64,000 nucleotides of DNA from Bradyrhizobium erythrophlei. GTDB lineage: Bacteria > Pseudomonadota > Alphaproteobacteria > Rhizobiales > Xanthobacteraceae. The number at the start of each line of letters is the position of its first letter. Within the stretch, counting starts at the first letter, position 1. The DNA is taken from contig NZ_LT670817.1 in NCBI RefSeq assembly GCF_900129425.1, positions 1,984,001-2,048,000 of the forward strand, written 5' to 3'. A program made the position numbers and the translations under genes. The notes beneath the pieces were generated by a model that worked only from the letters and a program-made list of their open reading frames with translations, searched no databases and was not told the DNA's origin. Positions 1 through 8,725 of this stretch are shown here, piece by piece.

Positions 1-2
1 TC

Positions 3-44
3 GAGCGCTTTTACAATCCGAAACGCAGGCACTCGAAAATTTTA
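3..44 (+). pseudogene. IS3-family transposase C-terminal remnant
   Basis: The window opens inside a short reading frame that gives ERFYNPKRRHS, the well-known C-terminal signature of IS3-family integrase-core transposases. The usual continuation (a leucine-glycine-tyrosine segment) is absent and the frame drifts into unrelated residues, so this is the tail of a broken copy. It marks the left edge as insertion-sequence debris. Confidence 0.5.
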
Positions 45-85
45 CCCCGACTACACCTTAACGGCCGATTCTCTGGAAGGCGCCC

Positions 86-682
86 ATGGCTCGTCCGAAA
101 AAATCACTATTGCGGCAGCTCGGTCGCGAAGCGCTCGAAGAACAGGGCTACGAAACCGCAGTGAAAAGAGGCCAAGGGTTACTCCCTGGCGCTCGCCTGA
201 TTGCCAGAAAGGATGGAGAGGATTTCGTCGTAGCAGTTCGAACGTCTCACGAGCGAGTCTTGAGCTTCACCATGCAGACCAACTCTCAATGGAGAACGTT
301 GGAGAATGTGGATCTGGTGCTGGCAGTGGTCCCAGCCGCGAAAAATTCGGAAATCGTTGAAGTCTTGGCCTTTGACTCCACAGCGTTGAAGGCCCGCTTC
401 GATATCGCCTCGAAGGGTCTCGAACGAGTTGACCGCTCGTCAAGCTTTGAAATGCCAATTTTCATTCCCATTGACAAAGAGTCGCGCAAAAACGTCGGCC
501 ACAGCGTCTCGAATCTCAAGGAGATAGCGTTGTGGTCGGTTAATGTTAGTGCAGCCGCGATGAAAGTTAAAGCATCAGACGATAGGGCAGGGACATTCAT
601 CGATCGCGTGAAGCGAGAATTTGCGGAACGAAACGAAGTTGACGTGAGCAAAGTCGTCGTCGAGTTCCGAATCTTAACGTGA
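86..682 (+). CDS. hypothetical protein, 198 aa
   Basis: A soluble protein with no signal peptide or membrane segment. The N-terminus is basic (MARPKKS) and is followed by alternating strands and helices. The stretch around residues 40-80 (ARKDGEDFVVAVRTS, then DLVLAVVPA) could resemble a nuclease-like beta core, but no complete catalytic motif is visible, so no function is assigned. It stands alone between transposase debris and a tRNA fragment, which suggests accessory cargo. The start is the ATG after a CTGGAAGG stretch. Confidence 0.6.
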   Translation: MARPKKSLLRQLGREALEEQGYETAVKRGQGLLPGARLIARKDGEDFVVAVRTSHERVLSFTMQTNSQWRTLENVDLVLAVVPAAKNSEIVEVLAFDSTALKARFDIASKGLERVDRSSSFEMPIFIPIDKESRKNVGHSVSNLKEIALWSVNVSAAAMKVKASDDRAGTFIDRVKREFAERNEVDVSKVVVEFRILT

Positions 683-861
683 GCGAGGAATTGTTGCGTG
701 TGACATATGAGTCACGCCATGAAATATTTTCAAAGATTCGATTTGAAAATCTGCCGGGCTAGGTTGACCGCGGCTTGCGCCGGTTGAAGGAAGGCCGCAC
801 GGACGGTTGAGACTGCCCGCGGACCTTCTACGAGTTTCCACAAGCCGGTGGAGGTCACAAT

Positions 862-912
862 AGATGACTCTTAATCATCGGGTCCCAGGTTCGAGCCCTG
901 GTGCGCCCACCA
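862..912 (+). other. 3' half of tRNA-Lys(CTT), probable attachment-site scar
   Basis: The segment contains a complete anticodon arm (GATGA, loop CTCTTAA, TCATC), a perfect T-arm (CCAGG, TTCGAGC, CCTGG), the acceptor strand TGCGCCC, discriminator A and an encoded CCA. No matching 5' acceptor strand or D-arm lies upstream, so it is not a working tRNA. 3' tRNA halves are the usual residue of integration into tRNA genes. The serine recombinase cassette starts about 250 bp downstream. Confidence 0.75.
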
Positions 913-1168
913 TCCAGTCTCCGCAAACCGCACGATTCCGATACGACGCTAAATGGGGCGTTTCTGCGGGGATTTCCGGCCACTCAATTCCCGGATCTTG
1001 GTCTCTGTGGGCGTTCGCGCATTTTAGTGGCGGTTTTTGGCGCCCTGTCTCCGCATCCAAAAATTCCGTTCCCGGCGGCCGGGGTTGAGCGCGAAGTTCG
1101 ACCGCGCTTGCGTCCTTAACCCCGACTTTTGGGCCACCGTCATTCGGGATCTTGGGCCGGCGCTGCAG

Positions 1169-2788
1169 CTATTCTGGATTGAGTCCGAGCGCCTCAAACT
1201 GCCGGCTCCATTCGGTCGGCGGATCTCGGAGCCGCTCGATGCCGATGCCGCGGGGCAGGCGACCTTCTACGGCTGCTTTGACAAGATTGGGGGCGAGGAA
1301 GGCGAGCGAGATGGTCATATTGACCTGCCGAACGCTGCACTTCTCTCGGGCACAAAGCTGTGCGACCGAGGTTACTCGACCCGAGACCACATCATCGAGC
1401 CACCGACGACCTTGGGCAATGGCGCTAACCAGGTGGGCGCGGCGCTCGAACTGTTCCGGTCGGACGTCGCTTCGAGATGCATTGTGCGGAAGCAGGATCT
1501 GGCGGGATCTTTTGGAGGGTGGCTTCTGCCAGGGGATCGTGAGCGACTGATCATCTGGGCGATCGGATGCTTCGTCTGCGTTGTCTGATTTGAGTCGAAC
1601 GATCAGCCTGTCCTTGTGCACAACAATCCCGGCGACCAGCTGTGCGAGGTCGCCGCGGTCCCCTAAGGGCATAACGCTGGTCGTCGCCCCTTCTTGTTCG
1701 GCGGCGAGATGCTCCTTCAGGAATTTGACGACGATGTCTTCAATGTCAGGGGCAGGAACGCGCGAGATCGATCCGGCTGACGCGGTCTTCGCTTCACCAT
1801 GCAAGACAGGCGTCGACACGTAGTAGCGATAGCGGATGCCGGCCTTGGTGGCGTGGGTTGGAATCATGCGATGGCCGGCATCGTCAAACAGCAATCCTGT
1901 CAGCAAGTGGTCGGACTTGTTGCGCACAATGGTGCGGTGGGACCACTGGGCGAGGGATTTCTGCCGGACCGCCTCAAACAGCGCGCGATCCATGATTGGA
2001 GGCTGCTCACCCGGCAGGATCTCATTCTTGTATTTGACCTCGCCGATATAGAAGTGATTGCTCAGCACGTAGTAAAGCGCGCCGCGCCCGAACGGGATCC
2101 CGCCGCGCGTCGTACCCGTGGAGAGCAGCCTGGTTTTGGTCCGGATGTTGCGCTCTTTGAGGTCCCGTAACAGTTCGTTGACGCTGCCAAGTTCGAGGTA
2201 TCGCCGGAAGATCGATCTGACCAGTTCAGCCTCTTCTTCGACGATGGCGATCTTGCCGTCCTTCATCTCATAGCCTAAGGGCAGAGTGCCTCCGACCCAG
2301 ATGCCCTTGCGCTTGGAGGCTGCAATCTTGTCGCGGATCCGCTCCGAGGTGACCTCGCGCTCGAACTGGGCAAAGGACAGGAGCACGTTCAGGGTCAGCC
2401 GGCCCATCGAGGTCGTGGTGTTGAACTGCTGGGTCACCGAAACGAATGAGACGCCATGGGCATCGAACAGCTCAACCAGCTTGGCGAAGTCCGCCAGCGA
2501 CCTCGTCAGGCGGTCGACTTTATAAACGACGATGACGTCAATCCTGCGGGCGCGAATGTCCTCCAGCAATCGCTGGAGGTCGGGGCGGTCGGTGGACCCG
2601 CCGGAGTATCCCCCATCGTCATAGCGGGACCGGATCAGGGTCCAGCCGGCATGGGCTTGGCTCTTGATATAGGCGGAGGCGGCATCATATTGCGCGTCCA
2701 GCGAGTTGAATTCCTGGTCGAGCCCGTGATCGGTAGAGACCCTCGTATAGATCGCGCAGCGGACCGGCTTGACGGAGGGAGCCTTCAT
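1169..2788 (-). CDS. large serine recombinase (resolvase + recombinase domains), cassette A
   Basis: The 539-residue product has a resolvase-type catalytic domain starting YTRVSTDHG, with the nucleophile at Ser18, the VYKVDRLTRS motif and the SFAQFERE segment. A recombinase domain follows (about 190-300, LPLGYE) and then a C-terminal DNA-binding region. This layout is that of large serine recombinases, which catalyse directional site-specific integration and excision. The start ATG overlaps the stop of the upstream DUF2924 gene as ATGA, implying translational coupling. The order DUF3489-DUF2924-recombinase is repeated at 24.7-27.2 kb. Which att site it uses is an inference from the flanking tRNA fragments. 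Confidence 0.93.
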   Translation of the reverse strand: MKAPSVKPVRCAIYTRVSTDHGLDQEFNSLDAQYDAASAYIKSQAHAGWTLIRSRYDDGGYSGGSTDRPDLQRLLEDIRARRIDVIVVYKVDRLTRSLADFAKLVELFDAHGVSFVSVTQQFNTTTSMGRLTLNVLLSFAQFEREVTSERIRDKIAASKRKGIWVGGTLPLGYEMKDGKIAIVEEEAELVRSIFRRYLELGSVNELLRDLKERNIRTKTRLLSTGTTRGGIPFGRGALYYVLSNHFYIGEVKYKNEILPGEQPPIMDRALFEAVRQKSLAQWSHRTIVRNKSDHLLTGLLFDDAGHRMIPTHATKAGIRYRYYVSTPVLHGEAKTASAGSISRVPAPDIEDIVVKFLKEHLAAEQEGATTSVMPLGDRGDLAQLVAGIVVHKDRLIVRLKSDNADEASDRPDDQSLTIPWQKPPSKRSRQILLPHNASRSDVRPEQFERRAHLVSAIAQGRRWLDDVVSGRVTSVAQLCAREKCSVRQVNMTISLAFLAPNLVKAAVEGRLPRGIGIERLRDPPTEWSRQFEALGLNPE

Positions 2789-3291
2789 GGCCGGACCTCC
2801 ATGGCCGACCGATCCTCTTTATCTCTCAGTCCAAAGAAGCGCGGACCATTCCACCTGGTGCCGGTGATGGCGAAGGCGACCTTGGAGAGGCTGTCATAGG
2901 TCTGGCCGTTCCAGGCAAAGCCGTCGGCCATCACCATCACCCGCTGCGACCGTCTATCCCATTCCCGGACCAGAACCGTGCCGGGGGTAAGCTCAGTCCG
3001 CTTCTGGTCGAAGCTGGCCAGTCGGGCGGACATGGCTGGTCCTGCTTCCTTCGCAACGGTTCGATCCAGCACCTGCTTGGTCTCGTGATCGAGGTCGCCA
3101 AAACGATCGGCCTGGAGCCGATAGGCGATGACCGCAAACAACAGATGCCGGGTCAGATGAGCAGGGGCCGGTCTCTGGAAGACACTCTGCCAGCGTGCGC
3201 GTAATCCCCTGAGATCAAGACCGCGCAAATGCGCGATCTCGTCCCCAACAGACGTTTTGGTCGTGCGACCATTGCGACGTTTCTGCTGCAT
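2785..3291 (-). CDS. DUF2924 protein, cassette A
   Basis: This 168-residue protein matches the DUF2924 pattern: an N-terminal helix pair with LRGLRARWQSVF, then PGTVLVREW, a WNGQTY element and the C-terminal TGTRWNGPRFFGL motif. The family travels almost only with large serine recombinases in alphaproteobacteria and its biochemical role is unknown; an accessory or DNA-binding role in recombination is a guess. It is coupled to the recombinase by a 4-base overlap and follows the DUF3489 gene by 4 bases. Confidence 0.88.
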   Translation of the reverse strand: MQQKRRNGRTTKTSVGDEIAHLRGLDLRGLRARWQSVFQRPAPAHLTRHLLFAVIAYRLQADRFGDLDHETKQVLDRTVAKEAGPAMSARLASFDQKRTELTPGTVLVREWDRRSQRVMVMADGFAWNGQTYDSLSKVAFAITGTRWNGPRFFGLRDKEDRSAMEVRP

Positions 3292-3295
3292 CGTA

Positions 3296-3646
3296 TCAGG
3301 CCGCCTGCTTAGCCCGGTTCATGGCTGCAGGCGAAGCTTTGCCATCCCTGATGCGGTACACCCGACCCTTATCGGTCTGCTCTGAAACAAGGTTGAGCCC
3401 GAGCTTCTTGCGGATGACACCGGCAAGAAAGCCGCGCACTGAATGCTGCTGCCATTCGGTTGCGGCCATCATCGCAGCGATTGTTGCGCCTGCCGGGGCA
3501 CGCAGCATGGCAACGATATGGGCGTGCTTGGTGCCGGGCCGCGTTGCCGACTTGGGTGATGCGGGCGGCTTGCGCGACGTGGGCTTGGCGGGCTTTCGGG
3601 CGGTTGGGCGGGTCGCAGCCTTCGGCTTGGATTTGGGCTTGGTCAT
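3296..3646 (-). CDS. DUF3489 protein, cassette A
   Basis: The 116-residue product has a lysine/proline/arginine-rich tail of about 40 residues, then the compact DUF3489 domain with GATIAAMMAATEWQQHSVRG and a closing KGRVYRIRDG hairpin. The domain resembles a winged helix, so DNA binding is likely but not shown. It is the first gene of the recombinase operon, and about 215 bp without a gene separate it from the initiator-tRNA fragment. Confidence 0.87.
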   Translation of the reverse strand: MTKPKSKPKAATRPTARKPAKPTSRKPPASPKSATRPGTKHAHIVAMLRAPAGATIAAMMAATEWQQHSVRGFLAGVIRKKLGLNLVSEQTDKGRVYRIRDGKASPAAMNRAKQAA

Positions 3647-3861
3647 GGGATCCTCTGAAGTTGATGCGACGCAATCCGCCGCACCTCCTCAGCCCCGCCC
3701 GGGTAAAACACCCGGCAGGGCCAGACCCCGAAGCCGGCCTCAGCCGCCCCAAGTCACCACAGCAACGCTCCGATCAGACAAGAAAGCCAGTCAGTTCTGA
3801 GCAAGATAGTTGCTCGTGGACCGCGCCGGGGGCGGGATCGTTAATTTCTGACGCACTGGAT

Positions 3862-3916
3862 GCTCGTTAGGTTCATAACCTGAAGGTCACAGGTTCAAAT
3901 CCTGTCCCCGCAACCA
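3862..3916 (+). other. 3' portion of initiator tRNA-fMet(CAT), probable attachment-site scar
   Basis: The anticodon arm reads TTAGG, TTCATAA, CCTGA and the T-arm ACAGG, TTCAAAT, CCTGT. The acceptor strand CCCCGCA followed by ACCA is typical of alphaproteobacterial initiator tRNA, including the A72 that mispairs with C1. The D-arm and 5' acceptor strand are missing. It sits upstream of recombinase cassette A and 54 bp before the PIN-like gene, so it marks a second junction. Confidence 0.75.
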
Positions 3917-3969
3917 AGGGCACAAAAAATTCGCCTCTAAGCCGGCCCGTTCCGGGTAAGTTCCCACCC

Positions 3970-4710
3970 ATGCGAGTCACCTTCGATAGCAATACATGGG
4001 AGAAAATTTTCGACCTGATCGATTGCGATTGGGCGCCTGTTCGGTCGGCGATTTCAGGTGGTCGAATAGCCGGCTTTATCTGCGAGGCCGCCTTCCGAAT
4101 TGAAGCGATCCGCAAGCGCGAACGTAGTGCTTATTTCGCGGAACCCGCGATGGACGTGCGCTTTCCGTTTTCCACCGTCATGATCGACGGCAAACCCCAT
4201 CTTCTGCTCGTGTCGTCCGGTCCGAACGATGAAAGTCATCCGGGCTTGCCCGAGATCCAATCTAACAGACTGAAAAACGCGCTTGCGGCAGGCGTCAGGC
4301 TTATGCGTGGTGCGGCCTGGATGGGCTTGCCGTCCCCATCAGAAATCCGCGATCCCGCACTCTTCGCACAAACCGACGACCCTGGCCGCGAACAACGTCA
4401 AATCGACGCGTCGGCCCGTATTGAAGCCCGTGGCGTCGGTAAGGCGGCGTTCGACGCTGCTGGCGGTTGGAACGCACAATCTGGCGGACCTCATAATGAA
4501 AAGGCATTTGCCAAAGCATGTGCTGAGTGGGCTGATGGAGAATTGGTCGCGAGCCACATCGCTTACCGACACGATATTCTGTGCACCAATGATCGGGCCC
4601 GCGCTGCGGGTGTTTCAATTTTCGACTCGGAAAACAGGAAGTGGCTCGCGGCGGAATTCGGGGTTCGATTTGCAACCTTGGAGGAGCTTCTCGCGCTGCT
4701 AACCGGATAA
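3970..4710 (+). CDS. PIN-like domain protein
   Basis: The 246-residue protein begins MRVTFDSNTW, the usual first strand and aspartate of PIN nucleases. It ends with ILCTNDRARAAG and then KWLAAEFGVRFATLEELL, the typical C-terminal acidic site and last helix of PIN domains. The middle (about 50-190) is a long insertion. PIN domains are metal-dependent RNases, often toxins; no antitoxin-like gene is adjacent, so a stand-alone defence role is possible. It starts directly after a tRNA scar, a common cargo position. Confidence 0.65.
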   Translation: MRVTFDSNTWEKIFDLIDCDWAPVRSAISGGRIAGFICEAAFRIEAIRKRERSAYFAEPAMDVRFPFSTVMIDGKPHLLLVSSGPNDESHPGLPEIQSNRLKNALAAGVRLMRGAAWMGLPSPSEIRDPALFAQTDDPGREQRQIDASARIEARGVGKAAFDAAGGWNAQSGGPHNEKAFAKACAEWADGELVASHIAYRHDILCTNDRARAAGVSIFDSENRKWLAAEFGVRFATLEELLALLTG

Positions 4711-4912
4711 CCGCACAGGGCTGAGAGGTCTGTTTTGCACCGAGATAAGCCCTTCTTGAGCAGATGCAGTTCTCCGAGTCTCCGGGGTGCTGGGGATCCC
4801 GATCGAGTGTCCCAAAGAGTCGGGGATCCCAACTGGAGCTTCCTTGATAAAGGTCTCCATTAGTTCCAGAGTACCGCAGGCAGTGTTGGCGTGTAAGGCA
4901 ACTTATAGCTGC

Positions 4913-4937
4913 GCCGGTTCGAAACCGGCCGCCCGCA
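4913..4937 (+). other. T-arm-like tRNA fragment
   Basis: A perfect 5-bp T-stem with a canonical loop (GCCGG, TTCGAAA, CCGGC) is followed by CGCCCGCA, which would suit the 3' acceptor strand of a leucine-type tRNA. The encoded CCA is absent and the upstream bases do not fold into an obvious anticodon arm. It may be another integration scar, 33 bp ahead of the ATPase operon, or chance. Confidence 0.3.
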
Positions 4938-4969
4938 CGTCTGCTGACGACATTTCAGGGGAGAAAACA

Positions 4970-5197
4970 GTGGCAGATACGGAGCGCAGCAGCGCCGGAC
5001 CAAGCGAGTTTCTCGGCCAACTGGCCGTAGACCTTGAGGCAAGAGCCGGGACGGACAAGCACCTGGCGAAAGTGCTCGTCGAGCATCTTCTCACCGCGTC
5101 TGCTAAAGCGGATTGCGTCACCGTTGCGCGGTTGGCCATTAACGACCTCGCTAAAGCAAGAGCGGCAGCCCCAGCGCAGGACACCCAGGATGCCTGA
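4970..5197 (+). CDS. small protein, first gene of the SMC-like operon
   Basis: A GTG start preceded by GGGGAGA gives a 75-residue acidic, helical protein (starting MADTERSS, ending AQDTQDA) with no signal peptide or cysteines. An upstream in-frame ATG at 4787 exists but would run through the tRNA-like fragment and lacks a ribosome site. Its stop lies inside the first codons of the ATPase gene, so translation is probably coupled. A role as a small regulatory or bridging subunit is only inferred from this arrangement. Confidence 0.55.
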   Translation: MADTERSSAGPSEFLGQLAVDLEARAGTDKHLAKVLVEHLLTASAKADCVTVARLAINDLAKARAAAPAQDTQDA

Positions 5198-7666
5198 TGC
5201 GCCGATCTTCATCCAATCGCTCACGCTTTCCGGATTCCGCGCGTACCTGGAGCCGGCGACCTTCGATTTTTTGGCTAAGCGAAGTCTTGCCATCTTTGGC
5301 CCAAACGGGAGAGGGAAGTCCGGTTTCGTGGACGGCTTTGAGTTCCTTCTATCGGATACCGGAACAATCAAGCGCCTGGGAATTCGCGCAGCCAATAATC
5401 AGGCGGGCGTGGCCGCATTACCTCACGATCTTGCCGTTGAAAAAGGCAAAGCCTCTGAAGTTCATATCGGCCTAAAGCAGGGCAAGACGTTCACCGAATG
5501 CTCGCGCTCAGTGACGGGGGACCTTCGCGGCCTCCCGGCCTTAACAAACTGCTGGCAAGTCAGAAGGTCGATCCGATTATCCGTGGATATACCCTTCGCG
5601 ATTTCGTCGAAAACCAATCTCCCGAACTGCGATATGCCGAGATCGCGGGCTGGCTGCAGTTGTCCCCGCTCGTCGAAATTCAAAAAAATCTACGGATACT
5701 GCGCCAACAGATCAAAGCGGACGCCGAGGATCAGACTCCGAACACTCAGATCAATACGCAGGTTGCAAAAGCGACCGCGCGGGCGATCACCACTTGGGAC
5801 GACGCCGCCGTTCTTGATTATGCCAACGGATTGCTCGTTCCCCTCGACACAACCCTGAAAATGGCGGCGCTCGACCGCGCGGATCCGACGTTCGCAATCA
5901 TAGCAGCGCGGGCGGCAGCCGAAGAAAGTGAGCTCGGTATTTCGGGCTTGCGGCAGCTCGCGGTGGCGATTGAGGCCGTCTATGCAGTTTCGATTGACCA
6001 AAGCAGCGGCGACAGTCAAATCACGGGCGCTATCCCCATATTCGAAGCAGCTGTGGCAACAAAGCTTGAGGCCGCGACTCGGGAGGCCGCGGAACGAGAC
6101 AAAGCCGCAAATGCGATTTTCGCAGCCGTTTGGAACGCTGCCGAGCCCCTATTCCAGGACGGCGCGCCGTCGGTTGATGCCTGTCCTGTATGCGCCACGC
6201 CCGTCGACAAAACGGCTTCAGGAAGCATGGCGGGAATACGCGATCATATCAGCCAGCATAAATCGGAGCTTGAGGCCTACGCGTCGGCCAAGGACAGCCT
6301 CGACGATGCGTTGCGCCGCGTCGCGACAGCTCACAGCGCTCTAACTGCGAACCTCAGAGTGCTTCATCCGCTCATCCCTGAATCTGAGCAGGATTGCCGC
6401 GCGGCGGAAGAAGTTTACGAGGCGACGATCAAGCAGTGGCGCGATATGCCCGCACCAGACAGCGCAGCGCTGAAGACGCTTTTGAACACACTTCTGGTAG
6501 CCGTCGAGACCAAAATTTCCGAAATTCAGCTGCGCCAGGGCGACAATACCTATTCGAAGGCGCTCGCAAAGATCGAAAGCCTTCTCGAAATCAAGGCGCA
6601 GAGGCAATTACAGACGCGCGTGACCGAGGAGCTCGAAAAGCTGCGTTCCGCGCTAAACGAGCAGGCAACATTTATTTCCACGGAGATCAGGAAAAAGGTT
6701 CAAGCGTTGCTCGATCTGCTTCGCGAGCCCACAAACCTGCTCTACAAAAGCATTCAGGGTAGCGATGCCGCTCTTGTGCGGCTCGAATTGCCACCGGAGG
6801 ACGAAACGAACCAGCAGCGGCTGGCCCTGCTGATCGACTTTTCACCGGAGCGGCAGGGAGTGCCCCCTTCAGGCTACCTGAGCGATTCACAAATTCACTC
6901 GCTCGCGCTGGCCTTACGGCTTGCGGCGATCCGGACGTTCAATACCGGCGCTCCCATTGCGATCCTCGACGACATTGTCACTTCCTACGATGCCGACCAT
7001 CGGCGCGCCATCGCTGCCATGATCGCGGAAAACCTGACAGACCTCCAGATCATTATCACCACGCATGACCAAAGGTTTTTCAGTTACTTGAAGGATCAAC
7101 TGCCGCAAGCCCCATGGGCCTTCACTCAAATTATCCGACTGGAGCGGGAATATGGTCCCCGTTTCAGCCATCATAAAATATCCGACGAAATGATCGAGGC
7201 CAGGTGGAGCAATGGGCAGTCGGCTGCCAACGAAATGCGCCAGGCAGAGGAGGAATGGCTTCTTGACCGCTGCCGCGAATTTGGCGTCGACGTTCGAATC
7301 CGGGAGGTAGATCGGGTTTATAGTCACGAGAGGAGCGAGCTAGCCCTCGCGCTGGCGACCTATTTAAAGGGCACCGGTCTTAAGCCGCCGGATGTCCCCG
7401 GGGTTGCTAATCGCTTTCTTGTCAGTGTTCAGAAGGGCGAGATCGAAAATTTCGGCAGCCATTTTCAGGACAGCCCCTATGGTGACGGATCAATAGGCGA
7501 CGAAAAAGCGCGCTGGGCCGAATTTAAATATTTCCGCGACCATTTCGTTTGCCCGACTTGCAAGCGGACCAAATTCAAACGTCCGATCGCACTTAAGAAG
7601 CCTGTTTGCGCTCATGGCAGCTGCGAAACACAGTTCGCGTTTCCTGGAGCCGCAGCGGCCGGTTAG
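5190..7666 (+). CDS. SMC/RecN-like zinc-hook ATPase, apparent frameshift
   Basis: The N-terminal part (from MPDAPIFIQSL) carries the Walker A motif GPNGRGKS with Lys43. At the G-run 5516-5520 the frame must shift by one base to join the downstream 722-codon frame. That frame has coiled-coil stretches flanking a CPVCATPVD zinc-hook, the ABC signature YLSDSQIHSLALALRLA, the Walker B ILDDIVTSYD and the switch histidine TTHDQRFF. A zinc ribbon (CPTCKR, then CAHGSC) ends the protein. The whole is about 825 residues, the size of an SMC-like repair or defence ATPase. One extra G would restore the frame, so this is a point mutation, a read error or a slippage switch. Confidence 0.8.
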
Positions 7667-7678
7667 AAGGAACAGCTC

Positions 7679-8179
7679 TTGCCAAGCAAAAAACCAACAC
7701 AGACCCTGATCGCAGAGTTAAAGCGGAACAAGCGATTTATGGGGACTTGCCCAACGTGCGGGGACGACTTTCGCCTCGCTGACGCGGCTCTCTTTGCCCT
7801 TGACGAAAAACCACCCGATGCAGCCCTGGCGGCAATAGCCGCGATGCGCGAGCGCATCAAGGAGCGCAGGACCGACCTCGCCAAGGCGCGAGAGCGCATG
7901 ACAGCGCGGGCCGAGAAAACCGCTCATGCTGTTAATCTCGGAAAGATCATCGAAAAGATCCTTCCGTCTTTTTCGAGCTTTCCTCATTCGGCAGGCGACT
8001 GTCGTGCACTCTTCGAACCGATCGATTATCTGATCTTCTCGGGACTTGCTGCCCGTGGGCAGGTCGAATCCCTCCTCTTTGTGGATGTGAAGTCCGGCAA
8101 GGCCCGCCTGACGGGCACGCAGAGGAATATCAAGGAGCGAGTCGAAGCAGGCGCCGTCAAATTCGATACCCATTCATAG
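7679..8179 (+). CDS. zinc-ribbon, coiled-coil, Holliday-resolvase-like nuclease
   Basis: A TTG start 12 bp after the ATPase, preceded by AGAAGGAA, gives 166 residues. An N-terminal zinc-binding CPTCGDDF is followed by a helical coiled coil (about 45-95). The C-terminal domain reads FEPIDYLIFSGL, then FVDVKSGKARLTGTQ, then IKERVEAGAVKF. The PIDY aspartate and the DVKSGK motif match the predicted endonuclease family distantly related to archaeal Holliday junction resolvases (Endonuc_Holl). Operon position suggests it is the cutting subunit loaded or controlled by the SMC-like ATPase; this is inference. Confidence 0.7.
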   Translation: MPSKKPTQTLIAELKRNKRFMGTCPTCGDDFRLADAALFALDEKPPDAALAAIAAMRERIKERRTDLAKARERMTARAEKTAHAVNLGKIIEKILPSFSSFPHSAGDCRALFEPIDYLIFSGLAARGQVESLLFVDVKSGKARLTGTQRNIKERVEAGAVKFDTHS

Positions 8180-8187
8180 GAATAGAC

Positions 8188-8694
8188 ATGGCGGACGGTT
8201 TGGACAAAACTTTTGGAGAGCTTGGCCACATCTTGGGTGTTTGCCCTTGTTGCGGCGATTTGTTTTATTTGTCGGAGACCCGCCCGTACCTAGCGGGAAA
8301 GCAACCCCATTCGGTTGTGGATCAGATTAGAGCGGCAGAACAACGGCTTGAGCGCGCAGAAGAGAAGCTTGCCGAGATGGAAGCCGACCTGCGGGAACAG
8401 GCAGCCGTCGCCGGACTCCGCACGGCTAAGAAATTGCTTAAGAAGATCGATCCCGTTTTTAGCGGAGCTGGTTACGATCCTCATGACGTGAAGGTAATCT
8501 TTCATCCCGTGACCTACGTCGTCTTCAACGGTATGTCTCAAGGCAAAGTGCGCGACATCGTACTGCTTGCGAAAAATCCGGAAGATAAAGCCAGCGAGAA
8601 AATTCAGGCATCGATAGGGAAGGCTGTTCGCAGCGGTAACTTCGAATTCAAGACGCTGCATGTCGACAATGACGGCAAAGTCGCCCATCGGTAA
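8188..8694 (+). CDS. catalytically degenerate paralogue of the upstream nuclease
   Basis: This 168-residue protein has the same plan as its upstream neighbour: CPCCGDLF zinc site, coiled coil (about 45-95) and a C-terminal fold aligning over its full length. In it PIDY is replaced by PVTY and FVDVKSGK by VLLAKNPE, so the acidic residues of the active site are gone. The zinc site and coiled coil are kept, so it is probably a structural partner, perhaps forming a heterodimer with the active copy. It starts 8 bp after its neighbour and is probably in the same operon. Confidence 0.65.
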   Translation: MADGLDKTFGELGHILGVCPCCGDLFYLSETRPYLAGKQPHSVVDQIRAAEQRLERAEEKLAEMEADLREQAAVAGLRTAKKLLKKIDPVFSGAGYDPHDVKVIFHPVTYVVFNGMSQGKVRDIVLLAKNPEDKASEKIQASIGKAVRSGNFEFKTLHVDNDGKVAHR

Positions 8695-8725
8695 CAACAA
8701 TCACAAACGGCTTTTAGAGTTATCA

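Noticed and set aside
863..912. Functional tRNA-Lys gene
   Set aside because: The acceptor 5' strand and D-arm are missing, so it cannot fold as a tRNA.
1037..1588. 183-codon plus-strand frame opposite the first recombinase
   Set aside because: Antisense to the C-terminal region of a well-supported recombinase.
8660..8725. Earlier start for the AbiV-like gene
   Set aside because: It lies inside the preceding gene and adds residues not typical of the family.
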